From positions 903,501 through 967,500 of the forward strand of contig NZ_AP019365.1 of NCBI RefSeq assembly GCF_033095865.1: 64,000 nucleotides of DNA, read 5' to 3'. The notes under the pieces are model-generated. The model searched no databases. It saw nothing but the letters and a program-made list of their open reading frames with translations, and was not told the origin of the DNA. This document shows positions 17,724 to 26,173 of the stretch, piece after piece (positions within the stretch are counted from its first letter, which is position 1; the number at the start of each line of letters is the position of its first letter). This DNA is from Pseudomonas sp. KU43P (GTDB taxonomy: Bacteria > Pseudomonadota > Gammaproteobacteria > Pseudomonadales > Pseudomonadaceae). A program made the position numbers and the translations under genes.

Positions 17724-18412
17724 GCCAGGACAATCAGGGGCTGGATTTTTCCACGGTGATTGCCTCCACCGTGCACGACCTGAAGAATTCGCTGTCTGCG
17801 CTGATCCAGTCCCACGACCAGTGGCTGGCACGCCTGCCCGAAGACCTGCGCGGCGGTACCGAACAAGGGGTGATCGAACACGAGTTCCGCCACCTCAATG
17901 GCATGCTTGTACAGTTGCTTGGGCTCTACAAACTGGGCGTCAACCAGTTGCCGATCTGCCCGGATTACCACGAACTGGACGACTTCATCGAAGCCCAGTT
18001 GGCGGCCCATCAGCAAGTGCTGGAGCACAACGACATTCTGGCGACCTGGCGCATCGACAGCGATAACCCGCTGGGCTTCTTCGACCGAGAGCTGGTGGCC
18101 TCGGTGATCGCCAATGTGGTCACCAACGCCACGCGCTACGCCGGGCATGCACTGCTGATCAGCATCGGCGAAGAAAACGATCAACTGCTCATCAGCGTCA
18201 ACGATGACGGCCCCGGCTACCCGGCTCGGATGCTCGAGCGGCAGCAGGATTACGTGCAAGGCATCGATGCCCAGCGCGGCAGCACCGGGCTCGGTCTGTA
18301 CTTCGCGGCGCGAATCGCGGCGCTGCATGAGCGCGACGGAGTGCGTGGGCGGATCGAGATTTCCAACGGCGGGGCGCTTGGGGGCGGGTTGTTCAAATTG
18401 TACTTGCCGTGA
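17720..18412 (+). CDS. Small soluble sensor histidine kinase
   Basis: A 230-residue kinase with almost no N-terminal input domain. The H-box is at the extreme N-terminus (STVHDLKNSLSALI, His19), followed by a HATPase domain with N-box (IANVVTNATRYA), G1 (NDDGPGYP) and G2 (GSTGLGLYFA). It lacks signal peptide and membrane spans, so it must receive its signal from a partner. The four-base overlap with the TPR response regulator points to that protein as cognate partner. Confidence 0.88.
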   Translation: MSQDNQGLDFSTVIASTVHDLKNSLSALIQSHDQWLARLPEDLRGGTEQGVIEHEFRHLNGMLVQLLGLYKLGVNQLPICPDYHELDDFIEAQLAAHQQVLEHNDILATWRIDSDNPLGFFDRELVASVIANVVTNATRYAGHALLISIGEENDQLLISVNDDGPGYPARMLERQQDYVQGIDAQRGSTGLGLYFAARIAALHERDGVRGRIEISNGGALGGGLFKLYLP

Positions 18413-18498
18413 TCGCGGTTGGGCGTCGGGTGTATGATTCGAGGCATAGGGCGCCCGATTCCATGGGCCCTAAAAACTCACGACATGCACCGGTAGCC

Positions 18499-19143
18499 AT
18501 GACTCTCCCCAATGCCTCCCTCATCCGCGAAACCTTCCCCGTAGGCCCCCTGCAGTGCAACTGCACGCTGATCGGCGACCCGCTCACCAAGAAGGCCATC
18601 GTCGTCGACCCGGGCGGCGACCCGGAGAAGATTCTCGCCCGCCTCCAGGCCCACGGCCTGACCCTGGTGAGCATCATTCACACCCACGCGCACTTCGACC
18701 ATTTCCTTGCATCGGGCAAGCTCAAGGCGCTCACTGGCGCCACCTTGCACCTGCACAAGGACGATCAGGCTCTGTGGGACAACCTGGAGATGCAATGCCA
18801 GATGTTCGGCGTACCCTACACCCCGGTGCCACCGCCAGACCGCTGGCTCGGTGACGACGAGGAGCTGGCCTGCGGCTGCGGCGTTGCATTGCACACGCCG
18901 GGGCACACCCCAGGCTCGATGAGTTTCTGGTTCGCCGACGCCAAGCTGTTGATTGCCGGCGATACCCTGTTCCGCCGGGGCATTGGCCGCACCGATTTGT
19001 GGGGTGGTGACCAGCGGGCTATCGTTCGCTCGATCAAGGAGCGGCTGTATCGCCTGGATGAAGAGGCCGTCGTCGTCACGGGCCACGGCCCCGATACCAG
19101 GCTCGGCGACGAGATGCGCGAGAACCCGTTCGTGCGGGCGTGA
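18499..19143 (+). CDS. MBL-fold metallo-hydrolase (YcbL/glyoxalase II-like)
   Basis: A 214-residue metallo-beta-lactamase-fold hydrolase. The binuclear zinc motif THAHFDH lies about residues 56-62, with a later His in the HTPGHTPGS segment and Asp in AGDTLFRRGIGR. The last motif is typical of YcbL-type type-II glyoxalases, which hydrolyse thioester-like substrates such as S-lactoylglutathione. The frame extends upstream to 18409, but the conserved N-terminus (LIRETFPVGPLQCNC) fits ATG 18499. Monocistronic or co-transcribed with the kinase 86 bases upstream. Confidence 0.88.
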   Translation: MTLPNASLIRETFPVGPLQCNCTLIGDPLTKKAIVVDPGGDPEKILARLQAHGLTLVSIIHTHAHFDHFLASGKLKALTGATLHLHKDDQALWDNLEMQCQMFGVPYTPVPPPDRWLGDDEELACGCGVALHTPGHTPGSMSFWFADAKLLIAGDTLFRRGIGRTDLWGGDQRAIVRSIKERLYRLDEEAVVVTGHGPDTRLGDEMRENPFVRA

Positions 19144-19253
19144 ATCCGCATGAATGGGTTTTCATGGAATTATTTCGCCTTCACGCAATCCAAGGCTGGC
19201 ATCGATCCATCTTGCGATCTGCCGCACAACTGAATTTTTGTAGGAGCTTGTCC

Positions 19254-19976
19254 ATGTTCACCATGCGTCGTCTGATTATCGTCGCAACTGCCGCAGCCCT
19301 GATGACTGGCTGCGCGGGTCAGAATCCTTATGACAACCAAGGTCAGGCTCAAGGCGGCTCCACAGGCATGAGCAAGACTGCCAAATACGGCGGCCTGGGC
19401 GCGCTGGCCGGCGCCATCGCCGGTGCCGCCATCGACCATAACAACCGTGGCAAGGGTGCGCTGATTGGCGCCGCCGCGGTGGGTGCCGCTGCTGCAGGCT
19501 ACGGTTATTACGCCGACAAGCAGGAGGCCGAGCTGCGCGCACAAATGGCCAACACCGGCGTCGAAGTGCAGCGCCAGGGTGACCAGATCAAGCTGATCAT
19601 GCCGGGCAACATCACCTTCGCCACCGATTCGGCCAACATCGCTCCAAGCTTCTACTCGCCGTTGAACAACCTGGCGAACTCGTTCAAGCAGTTCAACCAG
19701 AACACCATCGAAGTGGTTGGCTTCACCGACAGCACCGGCAGCCGCCAGCACAACATGGACCTGTCCCAGCGTCGTGCCCAGGCAGTCAGCAGCTACCTGA
19801 CCTCGCAGGGCGTCGATGCTTCGCGCGTTTCGGTTCGTGGCATGGGCCCGGATCAGCCGATCGCCAGCAACGCCGATGCCAATGGCCGGGCGCAGAACCG
19901 CCGGGTCGAGGTCAACCTGAAGCCGATTCCTGGCGCGCAGTATGACCAGCAAGGGCAGGTTCAGCAGTACCCGTAA
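19254..19976 (+). CDS. OmpA-family lipoprotein (YiaD-like)
   Basis: A 240-residue envelope protein. The signal peptide ends in a lipobox LMTGC; then comes a glycine-zipper segment (GGLGALAGAIAGAAI ... GALIGAAAVGAAAAGYGYYA) and a C-terminal OmpA peptidoglycan-binding domain with the VVGFTDSTGS and LSQRRAQAVSSYL motifs and a final NRRVEVNL. It likely anchors the outer membrane to peptidoglycan. ATG 19254 is chosen because TAGGAG lies eight bases upstream; the frame extends to 19140 without family support. Confidence 0.9.
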   Translation: MFTMRRLIIVATAAALMTGCAGQNPYDNQGQAQGGSTGMSKTAKYGGLGALAGAIAGAAIDHNNRGKGALIGAAAVGAAAAGYGYYADKQEAELRAQMANTGVEVQRQGDQIKLIMPGNITFATDSANIAPSFYSPLNNLANSFKQFNQNTIEVVGFTDSTGSRQHNMDLSQRRAQAVSSYLTSQGVDASRVSVRGMGPDQPIASNADANGRAQNRRVEVNLKPIPGAQYDQQGQVQQYP

Positions 19977-19983
19977 GTGAGCT

Positions 19984-20048
19984 GGGGTCGCTTGGCGACC
20001 CTATTGCCGGCAGGCCGGCTCCCACACGGACTTTTTGGGAGCCGGCTG
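19984..20048. repeat. Degenerate REP pair
   Basis: A partial REP core (attgccggcaggccggctccca) and a shortened inverted partner (gggagccggctg) lie between the convergent ompA-like and pta genes. The second arm stops at the pta stop codon. Confidence 0.7.
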
Positions 20049-22136
20049 TCAGCGTACTTCGCTGGCCTGAATCGCCGTCAGGGCGATGGTATGCACGATA
20101 TCGTCCACCTGCGCCCCTCGCGGCAGGTCGTTCACCGGCTTGCGCAAGCCCTGCAGCATCGGCCCCAGGCTGACCCCATCGGTACTGCGCTGCACCGCTT
20201 TGTGGGTGGTGTTGCCAGTGTTCAGGTCGGGGAACACGAACACCGTCGCGCGCCCGGCCACCGGGCTTTGTGGTGCCAACTGGCGGGCAATTTCCGGGTT
20301 GGCGGCAGCGTCGTACTGCAGCGGCCCATCGATCAGCAAGCCATGGTCCGTGGTTTGCGCCAGGCGCGTGGCTTCGCGCACTTTCTCCACTTCCTCGTCA
20401 CTTGCCGAATCGCTCGAGTAGCTGATCATCGCCACCCGTGGCGCGATGCCGAAGGCTTGTGCCGATTCGGCGCTCTGCCGGGCGATTTCCGCCAGTTCGC
20501 CGGCGCTGGGGTGCGGGTTCATCACACAATCGCCGTACACCAGCACCTGCTCGGGGAACAGCATGAAGTACACCGACGACACCAGGCTGGCGCCCGGCGC
20601 GGTCTTGATCAATTGCAGGGCAGGGCGGATGGTGTTGGCGGTGGAGTGGACCAGGCCAGACACCAACCCGTCGACTTCATCCAGCGCCAGCATCATGGTG
20701 CCGATCACCACCGGGTCTTCAAGCTGTTGCTCGGCCATGGGTGCGTTGAGGTTCTTGCTCTTGCGAAGTTCGACCATCGGCTCGACATAGCGCCCGCGAA
20801 TCAGCTCCGGGTCGAGCACTTCCAGGTCGGCGGGCAGGGTTATGCCCTGAGCCCGGGCCACGGCCTCGACCTCCTCGGGTTTTGCCAGCAGCACGCAGCG
20901 AGCGATGCCACGTGCCTGGCAGATCGCGGCAGCCTGCACCAGCAAAGGTTCGGCACCTTCGGGCAGGACGATGCGCTTGTTGGCCTGCTGCGCGCGCTGG
21001 ATCAGCTGATAGCGGAACACCGCCGGCGACAGGCGTAGCTCGCGCGGTGTGCCACAGCGCTGGTGCAGCCAGGCGGCATCGAGGTGGCTGGCGACGAAGT
21101 CGGTGATGAATTCGGCGCGTTCGCGGTCATCCACCGGGATCTCACGGTTCAGTGAGTTGAGCTGGTTGGCTGTGTCATAGGAGCCGGTGCTGACCGACAG
21201 GATCGGCAACCCGGCCTGCAAGGCGCCTCGACACAGGCCAAGAATGCGCGCATCGGGCTTGCTGTCGCTGGTCAGCAGCAGGCCGGCCAACGGCACGCCA
21301 TTGATCGCTGCCAGGCTCACGGCAAGGATGATGTCGTCGCGATCGCCTGGGGTCACCACCAGGGTGCCCGGCGTGAGCAGCGGCACGGTATTGGCCACGG
21401 TGCGTGCACAGATGATGATCTTGTTCATGCGCCGTTGTTCGTAGTCACCGGCATTGAGCACCTGGGCACCGAGCAGATCGGCCACATCACGGGTGCGCGG
21501 CGCGTTCAGCTCGGGCTGGTAGGGGATGCAGCCGAGCAGGCGGAAGTCGTTGCCGCGCAGCAGCGGCGAATGTTCGCGCAGACGGGTGGCGAAGTCGGCC
21601 ATGCTTTCGTCGGTGCGTACCTTGTTGAGGATCACCCCGAGCACCTTCGGATCGCGCGGGCCGCCGAACAGCTGGGCCTGCAGCTCAACGCGCCCGGACA
21701 GCTCGCTGAGCACTTCGTTTTCCGGTGCCGATACCAGGATCACCTCGGCATCCAGGCTCTTGGCCAGGTGCAGGTTGACCCGTGCCGCATAGCTGGCGTG
21801 GCGGGTGGGCACCATGCCTTCGACCACCACCACGTCATTGCCGATGCAGGCCTGCTGGTAGAGGCGGATGATTGCCTCCAGCAGTTCGTCGAGCTGGCCA
21901 TCGCCGAGCATGCGTTCGACCTGGGCCAGGCTCAGGGGCATCGGCGGTTTAATGCCGTGGGTACGGGCGACCAGCTCGGTGGAGCGTTCCGGGCCGGTGT
22001 CGCCAGGGTGCGGCTGGGCGATAGGCTTGAAGAAGCCGACCTTGAGCCCGGCGCGCTCCAGGGTGCGCACCAGGCCCAGGCTGATGGAAGTCAGGCCGAC
22101 ACCAAAGTCGGTCGGCGCGATGAAAAATGTCTGCAT
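20049..22136 (-). CDS. pta: Phosphate acetyltransferase
   Basis: A 695-residue long-form Pta that interconverts acetyl-CoA and acetyl phosphate. The N-terminal P-loop/DRTGG-type regulatory domain (starting MQTFFIAPTDFGVGLTSIS) precedes the catalytic PTA_PTB domain (FRYQLIQRAQQANKRIVLPE ..., GLVHSTANTIRPALQLI, CVMNPHP, ISYSSDSAS). Length fits the three-domain enzymes of Pseudomonas. ATG 22136 is preferred to 22169 because GAGAAG lies seven bases upstream and family proteins start MxTFFIAPT. No ackA is seen next to it. The DUF3565 gene ends 29 bases upstream on the same strand. Confidence 0.94.
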   Translation of the reverse strand: MQTFFIAPTDFGVGLTSISLGLVRTLERAGLKVGFFKPIAQPHPGDTGPERSTELVARTHGIKPPMPLSLAQVERMLGDGQLDELLEAIIRLYQQACIGNDVVVVEGMVPTRHASYAARVNLHLAKSLDAEVILVSAPENEVLSELSGRVELQAQLFGGPRDPKVLGVILNKVRTDESMADFATRLREHSPLLRGNDFRLLGCIPYQPELNAPRTRDVADLLGAQVLNAGDYEQRRMNKIIICARTVANTVPLLTPGTLVVTPGDRDDIILAVSLAAINGVPLAGLLLTSDSKPDARILGLCRGALQAGLPILSVSTGSYDTANQLNSLNREIPVDDRERAEFITDFVASHLDAAWLHQRCGTPRELRLSPAVFRYQLIQRAQQANKRIVLPEGAEPLLVQAAAICQARGIARCVLLAKPEEVEAVARAQGITLPADLEVLDPELIRGRYVEPMVELRKSKNLNAPMAEQQLEDPVVIGTMMLALDEVDGLVSGLVHSTANTIRPALQLIKTAPGASLVSSVYFMLFPEQVLVYGDCVMNPHPSAGELAEIARQSAESAQAFGIAPRVAMISYSSDSASDEEVEKVREATRLAQTTDHGLLIDGPLQYDAAANPEIARQLAPQSPVAGRATVFVFPDLNTGNTTHKAVQRSTDGVSLGPMLQGLRKPVNDLPRGAQVDDIVHTIALTAIQASEVR

Positions 22137-22165
22137 GTGCTTCTCGAAATAAGCGTCGCAAGGAG

Positions 22166-22453
22166 TCAACGGCCAAGGGTAGCGCTATCGGCCCCTTGTG
22201 CACACCAGCCACAGGCGAAAGCCTGGCCGATGCGTTGCGCGCGTTGCGCCGGGTCGAGCACCCACGGGCGTGCCTGCCAAGGCGGCTGGTGACGCAGATG
22301 CTGGGTGTGGCCGCAGGACAGCTCGACCACCCAGTGGCCGTCTTCGTCCTGATGGAAACCCGTGATCCGACTGATGGGTCGCCCCTCGTCCGAGGTGCGT
22401 TCGCAATCAGGCGATGCCTTGGTTACACTTGTGCGTTCTACATACTTATGCAA
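22166..22453 (-). CDS. DUF3565 domain protein, start uncertain
   Basis: The recognisable part reads ITGFHQDEDGHWVVELSCGH, then QHLRHQPPW and a C-terminal CGWC, the layout of the small DUF3565 family of unknown function. The Cys and His residues suggest metal binding. The only standard in-frame start upstream of the conserved part is TTG at 22453, which adds about 26 residues of unlikely sequence and lies only 14 bases from the divergent FKBP gene. A strong GAGGGG ribosome site instead sits six bases before an ATC codon at 22375, exactly where the family usually starts. Either a rare ATC start is used or an ATG has mutated. Confidence 0.7.
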   Translation of the reverse strand: MHKYVERTSVTKASPDCERTSDEGRPISRITGFHQDEDGHWVVELSCGHTQHLRHQPPWQARPWVLDPAQRAQRIGQAFACGWCAQGADSATLGR

Positions 22454-22466
22454 AAGGTCTTACCCC

Positions 22467-22952
22467 ATGCTGATCGCCGCCAACAAGGCTGTCTCCATCG
22501 ACTATACCCTGACCAACGACGCCGGGGAGGTGATTGACAGCTCCTCCGGCGGTGCACCGCTGGTATACCTGCACGGTGCCGCCAACATCATCCCAGGCCT
22601 GGAAAAAGCCCTGGAAGGCAAGCAGGCCGGTGACGAACTGGAAGTTGCCATCGAGCCGGAAGAGGCTTACGGCGAGTACCTGGCCGAGCTGGTCAGCACC
22701 CTGAACCGCAGCCTGTTCGAAGGCGTGGACGAGCTGGAAGTGGGCATGCAGTTCCACGCCTCGGCGCCGGACGGCCAGATGCAGATCGTCACCATCCGCG
22801 ACATCGACGGCGACGACGTCACCGTTGACGGCAACCACCCACTGGCTGGCCAGCGCCTGAACTTCAAGGTCAAGGTCGTCGACGTGCGTGATGCCAGCGA
22901 AGAAGAAATCGCTCACCGCCACATCCATGGCGAAGGTGGCCATCACCACTGA
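22467..22952 (+). CDS. FKBP-type peptidyl-prolyl isomerase (SlyD-like)
   Basis: A 161-residue cytoplasmic prolyl isomerase/chaperone. It opens with the SlyD pattern (VSIDYTLTNDAGEVIDSS, then LHGAANIIPGLEKALEGK), followed by the insert-in-flap domain and VKVVDVRDASEEEI. The C-terminal tail is short and His-rich (HRHIHGEGGHHH), a probable metal-binding tail much shorter than that of E. coli SlyD. ATG 22467 is chosen over the upstream 22362 start because the latter's extension overlaps the divergent gene and does not match the family. Confidence 0.92.
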   Translation: MLIAANKAVSIDYTLTNDAGEVIDSSSGGAPLVYLHGAANIIPGLEKALEGKQAGDELEVAIEPEEAYGEYLAELVSTLNRSLFEGVDELEVGMQFHASAPDGQMQIVTIRDIDGDDVTVDGNHPLAGQRLNFKVKVVDVRDASEEEIAHRHIHGEGGHHH

Positions 22953-22980
22953 TTTTCTGCGCTAAGCTCAGAAAGTCGCC

Positions 22981-23044
22981 AGGCGCTCGGACAAGCCGGC
23001 TCGTCTCCCCGAGGGAGGTGCGCGGCTTGGATGAGCGCCTTTTT
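22981..23044 (+). ncRNA. Rod-shaped structured RNA ending in a T-run
   Basis: Three nested perfect stems form a 60-base rod: AGGCGCTC/GAGCGCCT (8 bp), CAAGCCG/CGGCTTG (7 bp) and CTCCC/GGGAG (5 bp) with a CGA loop, then TTTT. Two of its three GGA triplets lie in the GGA/GAT internal loop or next to it. At the least it is an elaborate terminator for the upstream FKBP gene. The length and complexity also allow a small regulatory RNA or a leader of the peroxidase gene, which starts 53 bases later. I know no Rfam match. Confidence 0.6.
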
Positions 23045-23096
23045 AGTGGGCGCGATTCGCCCTTGCGGCAACCGGGAACCTGAGAGGGGATTCAAC

Positions 23097-23579
23097 ATGA
23101 GTGCATTCCACGACCTGACATTGAAGGCGCTGAACGGCGAGGATCTGCCCCTGGCACCGTACAAGGGCCAAGTGGTGCTGGTGGTCAATGTCGCCTCCAA
23201 GTGTGGCCTGACGCCGCAGTACGCATCGCTGGAAAAGCTCTATCAGCAGTTCAAGGGCAAAGGTTTCAGTGTGCTTGGCCTGCCCTGCAACCAGTTCGCG
23301 GGCCAGGAACCGGGCAGCGAAAAAGAGATTCAGGATTTCTGCAGCCTCAACTATGGGGTGAACTTCCCGCTGGGCGCCAAGCTCGAGGTCAACGGGCCGC
23401 AGCGCCATTCGCTGTACCGATTGCTGGCGGGCGAGGGCGCTGAATTTCCAGGTGACATCAGCTGGAACTTCGAGAAGTTCCTGGTGGGCAAGGACGGGCG
23501 GGTGCTGGCGCGGTTTGCCCCGCGTACTGCGCCGGATGATCCTGTGGTGGTGCAGGCCATCGAGAAGGCCTTGGGCTGA
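23097..23579 (+). CDS. Glutathione peroxidase family protein
   Basis: A 160-residue thiol peroxidase of the BtuE/GPx family. The peroxidatic Cys is in NVASKCGLTPQY, with the conserved Gln and Trp positions in LPCNQFAGQEPG and the WNFEKFLVG block. It uses Cys, not selenocysteine, and the second Cys in LPCNQF is the usual resolving candidate in non-animal enzymes. The start at 23097 (MSAFHDLTLKALNG) has a GAGGGG ribosome site. The structured RNA described above lies directly upstream. Confidence 0.92.
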   Translation: MSAFHDLTLKALNGEDLPLAPYKGQVVLVVNVASKCGLTPQYASLEKLYQQFKGKGFSVLGLPCNQFAGQEPGSEKEIQDFCSLNYGVNFPLGAKLEVNGPQRHSLYRLLAGEGAEFPGDISWNFEKFLVGKDGRVLARFAPRTAPDDPVVVQAIEKALG

Positions 23580-23708
23580 ATACCCGTGGGCGCTTTGCGC
23601 CCATTCGTCCCCGGCGATATACCAGAATCACTCAAATCAATAATGCTGGGCTCAGCTTCCCGCTGCCCCTAACCTCAGGCGCATTTCCTCCCCCAGACGG
23701 AAACGCCC

Positions 23709-24812
23709 ATGTCCACCAATCCCCTGTTCCAACCTTTCACCCTCGGCGCACTCGAGCTGCCGACCCGCGTCGTCATGGCGCCGATGACCCGTACCTTCTG
23801 CCCGGGTGGTGTGCCCCACGCGGGCGTGGTCGAGTACTACCGTCGCCGCGCCGCTGCCGGCGTGGGCCTGATCATTACCGAAGGCACCACCGTTGAGCAC
23901 AAGGCCGCCAACGGCTATCCGAACGTCCCGCGCTTCCACGGCGAGGACGCCCTGGCAGGCTGGAAGCAGGTGGTCGATGCGGTACATGCCGAAGGCGGGC
24001 GTATCGTCCCGCAGCTCTGGCATGTGGGTGCAGTGCGTCGCCTGGGCACCGAGCCCGACGCCAGCGTGCCGGGCTATGGGCCGAGCGAGAAGGTCAAGGA
24101 TGGCCAGGTAGTGGTCCAGGGCATGAGCCACGACGATATCCGTGAAGTGATTGCAGCTTTCGCCCAGGCAGCCCGTGATGCCCAGGCCATTGGCATGGAC
24201 GGCGTGGAGATTCACGGCGCCCATGGCTACCTGATCGACCAGTTCTTCTGGGCGGCGAGCAACCGCCGTGACGATGAGTACGGCGCCGACCAGGCGAGCC
24301 GTTCGCGCTTTGCCATCGAGCTGATCCAGGCGGTGCGAGCCGCAGTAGGGCCGGATTTCCCGATCATCTTCCGTTTCTCGCAATGGAAGCAGCAGGACTA
24401 CAGCGCACGCCTGGTGGAAACGCCAGAGGCCTTGGCCGCGTTCCTCAAGCCGCTGGCAGACGCGGGTGTGGATATCTTCCACTGCTCCACCCGCCGTTTC
24501 TGGGAGCCTGAATTCGAAGGCTCGGCACTCAACCTGGCCGGCTGGACCCGCCAACTGACCGGCAAACCAACCATCACCGTGGGCAGTGTGGGCCTCGATG
24601 GCGAGTTCCTGCAGTTCATGGTCGACACCGACAAGGTGGCCAAGCCGGCCAGCCTGGAAGGCCTGTTGCGCCGCCTGGAGGATCAGGAGTTCGACCTGGT
24701 GGCGGTGGGCCGTGCGCTGCTGGTGGACGCCGAATGGGCGCAGAAAGTGCGCCAGGGCCGCGAAGACGATGTGCTGCCCTTCAGCCGCGAGGCGCTGTCG
24801 ACCCTGGCTTGA
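23709..24812 (+). CDS. Old Yellow Enzyme-family alkene/flavin oxidoreductase
   Basis: A 367-residue FMN-dependent reductase of the OYE family, which reduces activated C=C bonds or nitro groups with NAD(P)H. Motifs include VVMAPMTRT near the N-terminus, QLWHVG, the substrate-side EIHGAHGYLIDQFFW stretch, and SVGLDGEF with AVGRALLVDAEWA at the FMN phosphate site. The pair that normally reads H-x-x-N/H is GAHGYL upstream, so the exact subclass is not certain; I would not call it XenA or XenB. The last 32 bases overlap the end of the convergent glycosyltransferase gene. Confidence 0.9.
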   Translation: MSTNPLFQPFTLGALELPTRVVMAPMTRTFCPGGVPHAGVVEYYRRRAAAGVGLIITEGTTVEHKAANGYPNVPRFHGEDALAGWKQVVDAVHAEGGRIVPQLWHVGAVRRLGTEPDASVPGYGPSEKVKDGQVVVQGMSHDDIREVIAAFAQAARDAQAIGMDGVEIHGAHGYLIDQFFWAASNRRDDEYGADQASRSRFAIELIQAVRAAVGPDFPIIFRFSQWKQQDYSARLVETPEALAAFLKPLADAGVDIFHCSTRRFWEPEFEGSALNLAGWTRQLTGKPTITVGSVGLDGEFLQFMVDTDKVAKPASLEGLLRRLEDQEFDLVAVGRALLVDAEWAQKVRQGREDDVLPFSREALSTLA

Positions 24813-25995
24813 TGGCCATGGCAGTGTCTGCCACCCGGTCGCTTGCCGGCTGGGTACGGCAGGCACTGCTCAGGTGCATTTCAAACTGCTCGACGATGGC
24901 CGGCCAGCCCTGACGGCTGGCGTGCTGGCGAGCGTTGAGGCGAACCCTGCGCAAGGTTTCGTTTTCTTCCAGCAGCCAGCAGGCCGCATCTATGAACGCC
25001 ACCTGGTCGCCGGGCATGGCCAGGGCGCCGCTGTGGCCATGGCGGATGTGCTGAGCCGCCGCGGCCTCGTCATAGGCCACCACTGCCAAGCCTGAGGCCA
25101 TCGCTTCGAGCACCACGTTGCCGAAGGTTTCGGTCAGGCTCGGGAACAGGAACAGGTCGCCGCTGGCATAGTGTTCGGCCAGTGTCTCACCCCGCTGGAC
25201 ACCACAGAAAACCGCCTCTGGCAGTTGTTGTTGCAGCGCGGCCTTTTGCGGGCCATCGCCCACAACGATCAACCTCAAGCGTTGCTGTGGATAAGTTTTC
25301 TGCAGCGCTGCCAGGCAGGGGCGCAACAGCGCCAGGTTCTTTTCCGCGGCCAGACGCCCGACATGCAGCACGGCAATATCATCCGTCCCGAGCCCCCAGG
25401 CTTCACGCAACGCCTGGCTGCGCCTGGCCGGGTTGAACAGGCCGGCATCGACACCACGCGCCATCAGGGCCAGGCGCTCGAAGCCGCGTCGCTCCAGTTC
25501 CAGGCGTTGGCTGGCACTGGGCACCAGCGTGGCAGCGGTGCGCCGGTGGAACCAGCGCAGGTAGTGGGTAAGCAGGCGTGCCAGCAGGCCAAGGCCATAC
25601 TGGCCGGAATACTGCGGGAAATTGGTGTGGAAGCCGCTGACTACCGCCACCCCCAGTCGCCGCGCCGCGCGCAGAGCGCTGAGCCCCAGCGGGCCTTCGG
25701 TGGCGATATACAGCACGTCTGGGCGTTGCGTGCGCCAGCGCCGCAGCAAGCTGTGCATCGACACTTCGCCCCACTGCAAGCCGGGGTAACCGGGCAGTGC
25801 CCAGCCGCGACACAGCAGCAGGTACGGGTCGTTATCCACAGGTGCTTCACCTGCTTGGCGCGGACGCACGATTTCTACGTGATGGCCCCGCTGGCGCAAC
25901 CCATCGCTCAGGCGGCCGAGGGTATTGGCCACCCCGTTGATTTCGGGTGGGAAGGTCTCGCTGACTAGGGTAATGCGTAGGGCAGGTGTATTCAT
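24781..25995 (-). CDS. GT4-family glycosyltransferase (group 1)
   Basis: A 404-residue GT-B glycosyltransferase. The N-terminal acceptor domain begins RITLVSETFPPEINGVANTL, and the donor domain shows VLHVGRLAAEKNL and the EX7E motif in SLTETFGNVVLEAM. The family resembles plant-type SqdX or mannosyltransferases; the acceptor is unknown. Start 25995 (MNTPALRITLVSE) is preferred over 26109, whose extension has no family counterpart. Its 3' end overlaps the oppositely oriented oxidoreductase by 32 bases, and its promoter region abuts that of the chemoreceptor. Confidence 0.9.
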   Translation of the reverse strand: MNTPALRITLVSETFPPEINGVANTLGRLSDGLRQRGHHVEIVRPRQAGEAPVDNDPYLLLCRGWALPGYPGLQWGEVSMHSLLRRWRTQRPDVLYIATEGPLGLSALRAARRLGVAVVSGFHTNFPQYSGQYGLGLLARLLTHYLRWFHRRTAATLVPSASQRLELERRGFERLALMARGVDAGLFNPARRSQALREAWGLGTDDIAVLHVGRLAAEKNLALLRPCLAALQKTYPQQRLRLIVVGDGPQKAALQQQLPEAVFCGVQRGETLAEHYASGDLFLFPSLTETFGNVVLEAMASGLAVVAYDEAAAAQHIRHGHSGALAMPGDQVAFIDAACWLLEENETLRRVRLNARQHASRQGWPAIVEQFEMHLSSACRTQPASDRVADTAMAIKPGSTAPRG

Positions 25996-26105
25996 GACAA
26001 AAAGTTTCCGCCCAATGCGTTGCGCGCATGTGACGGCCTTGTGACGCGCAGATGACGCCTGATGTCTGGCCGTTTCAGCCGGGTGAATATTTGCTTGCGG
26101 GGTGC

Positions 26106-26133
26106 TCAAGAACTGCCGGTCGGCGGCCGATTA
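26106..26133 (+). promoter_or_regulatory. Candidate sigma-28 (FliA) promoter of the PAS chemoreceptor
   Basis: TCAAG followed by 15 bases and GCCGATTA, 40 bases before the chemoreceptor start. The motif resembles the FliA consensus (TAAA-N15-GCCGATAA) with the Pseudomonas-type TCAAG -35; spacing is one base long if TCAA is aligned to TAAA. Confidence 0.55.
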
Positions 26134-26173
26134 AGATGCATTCGATCAGCTGATGCGCTCCGGGAGAGCGGTA

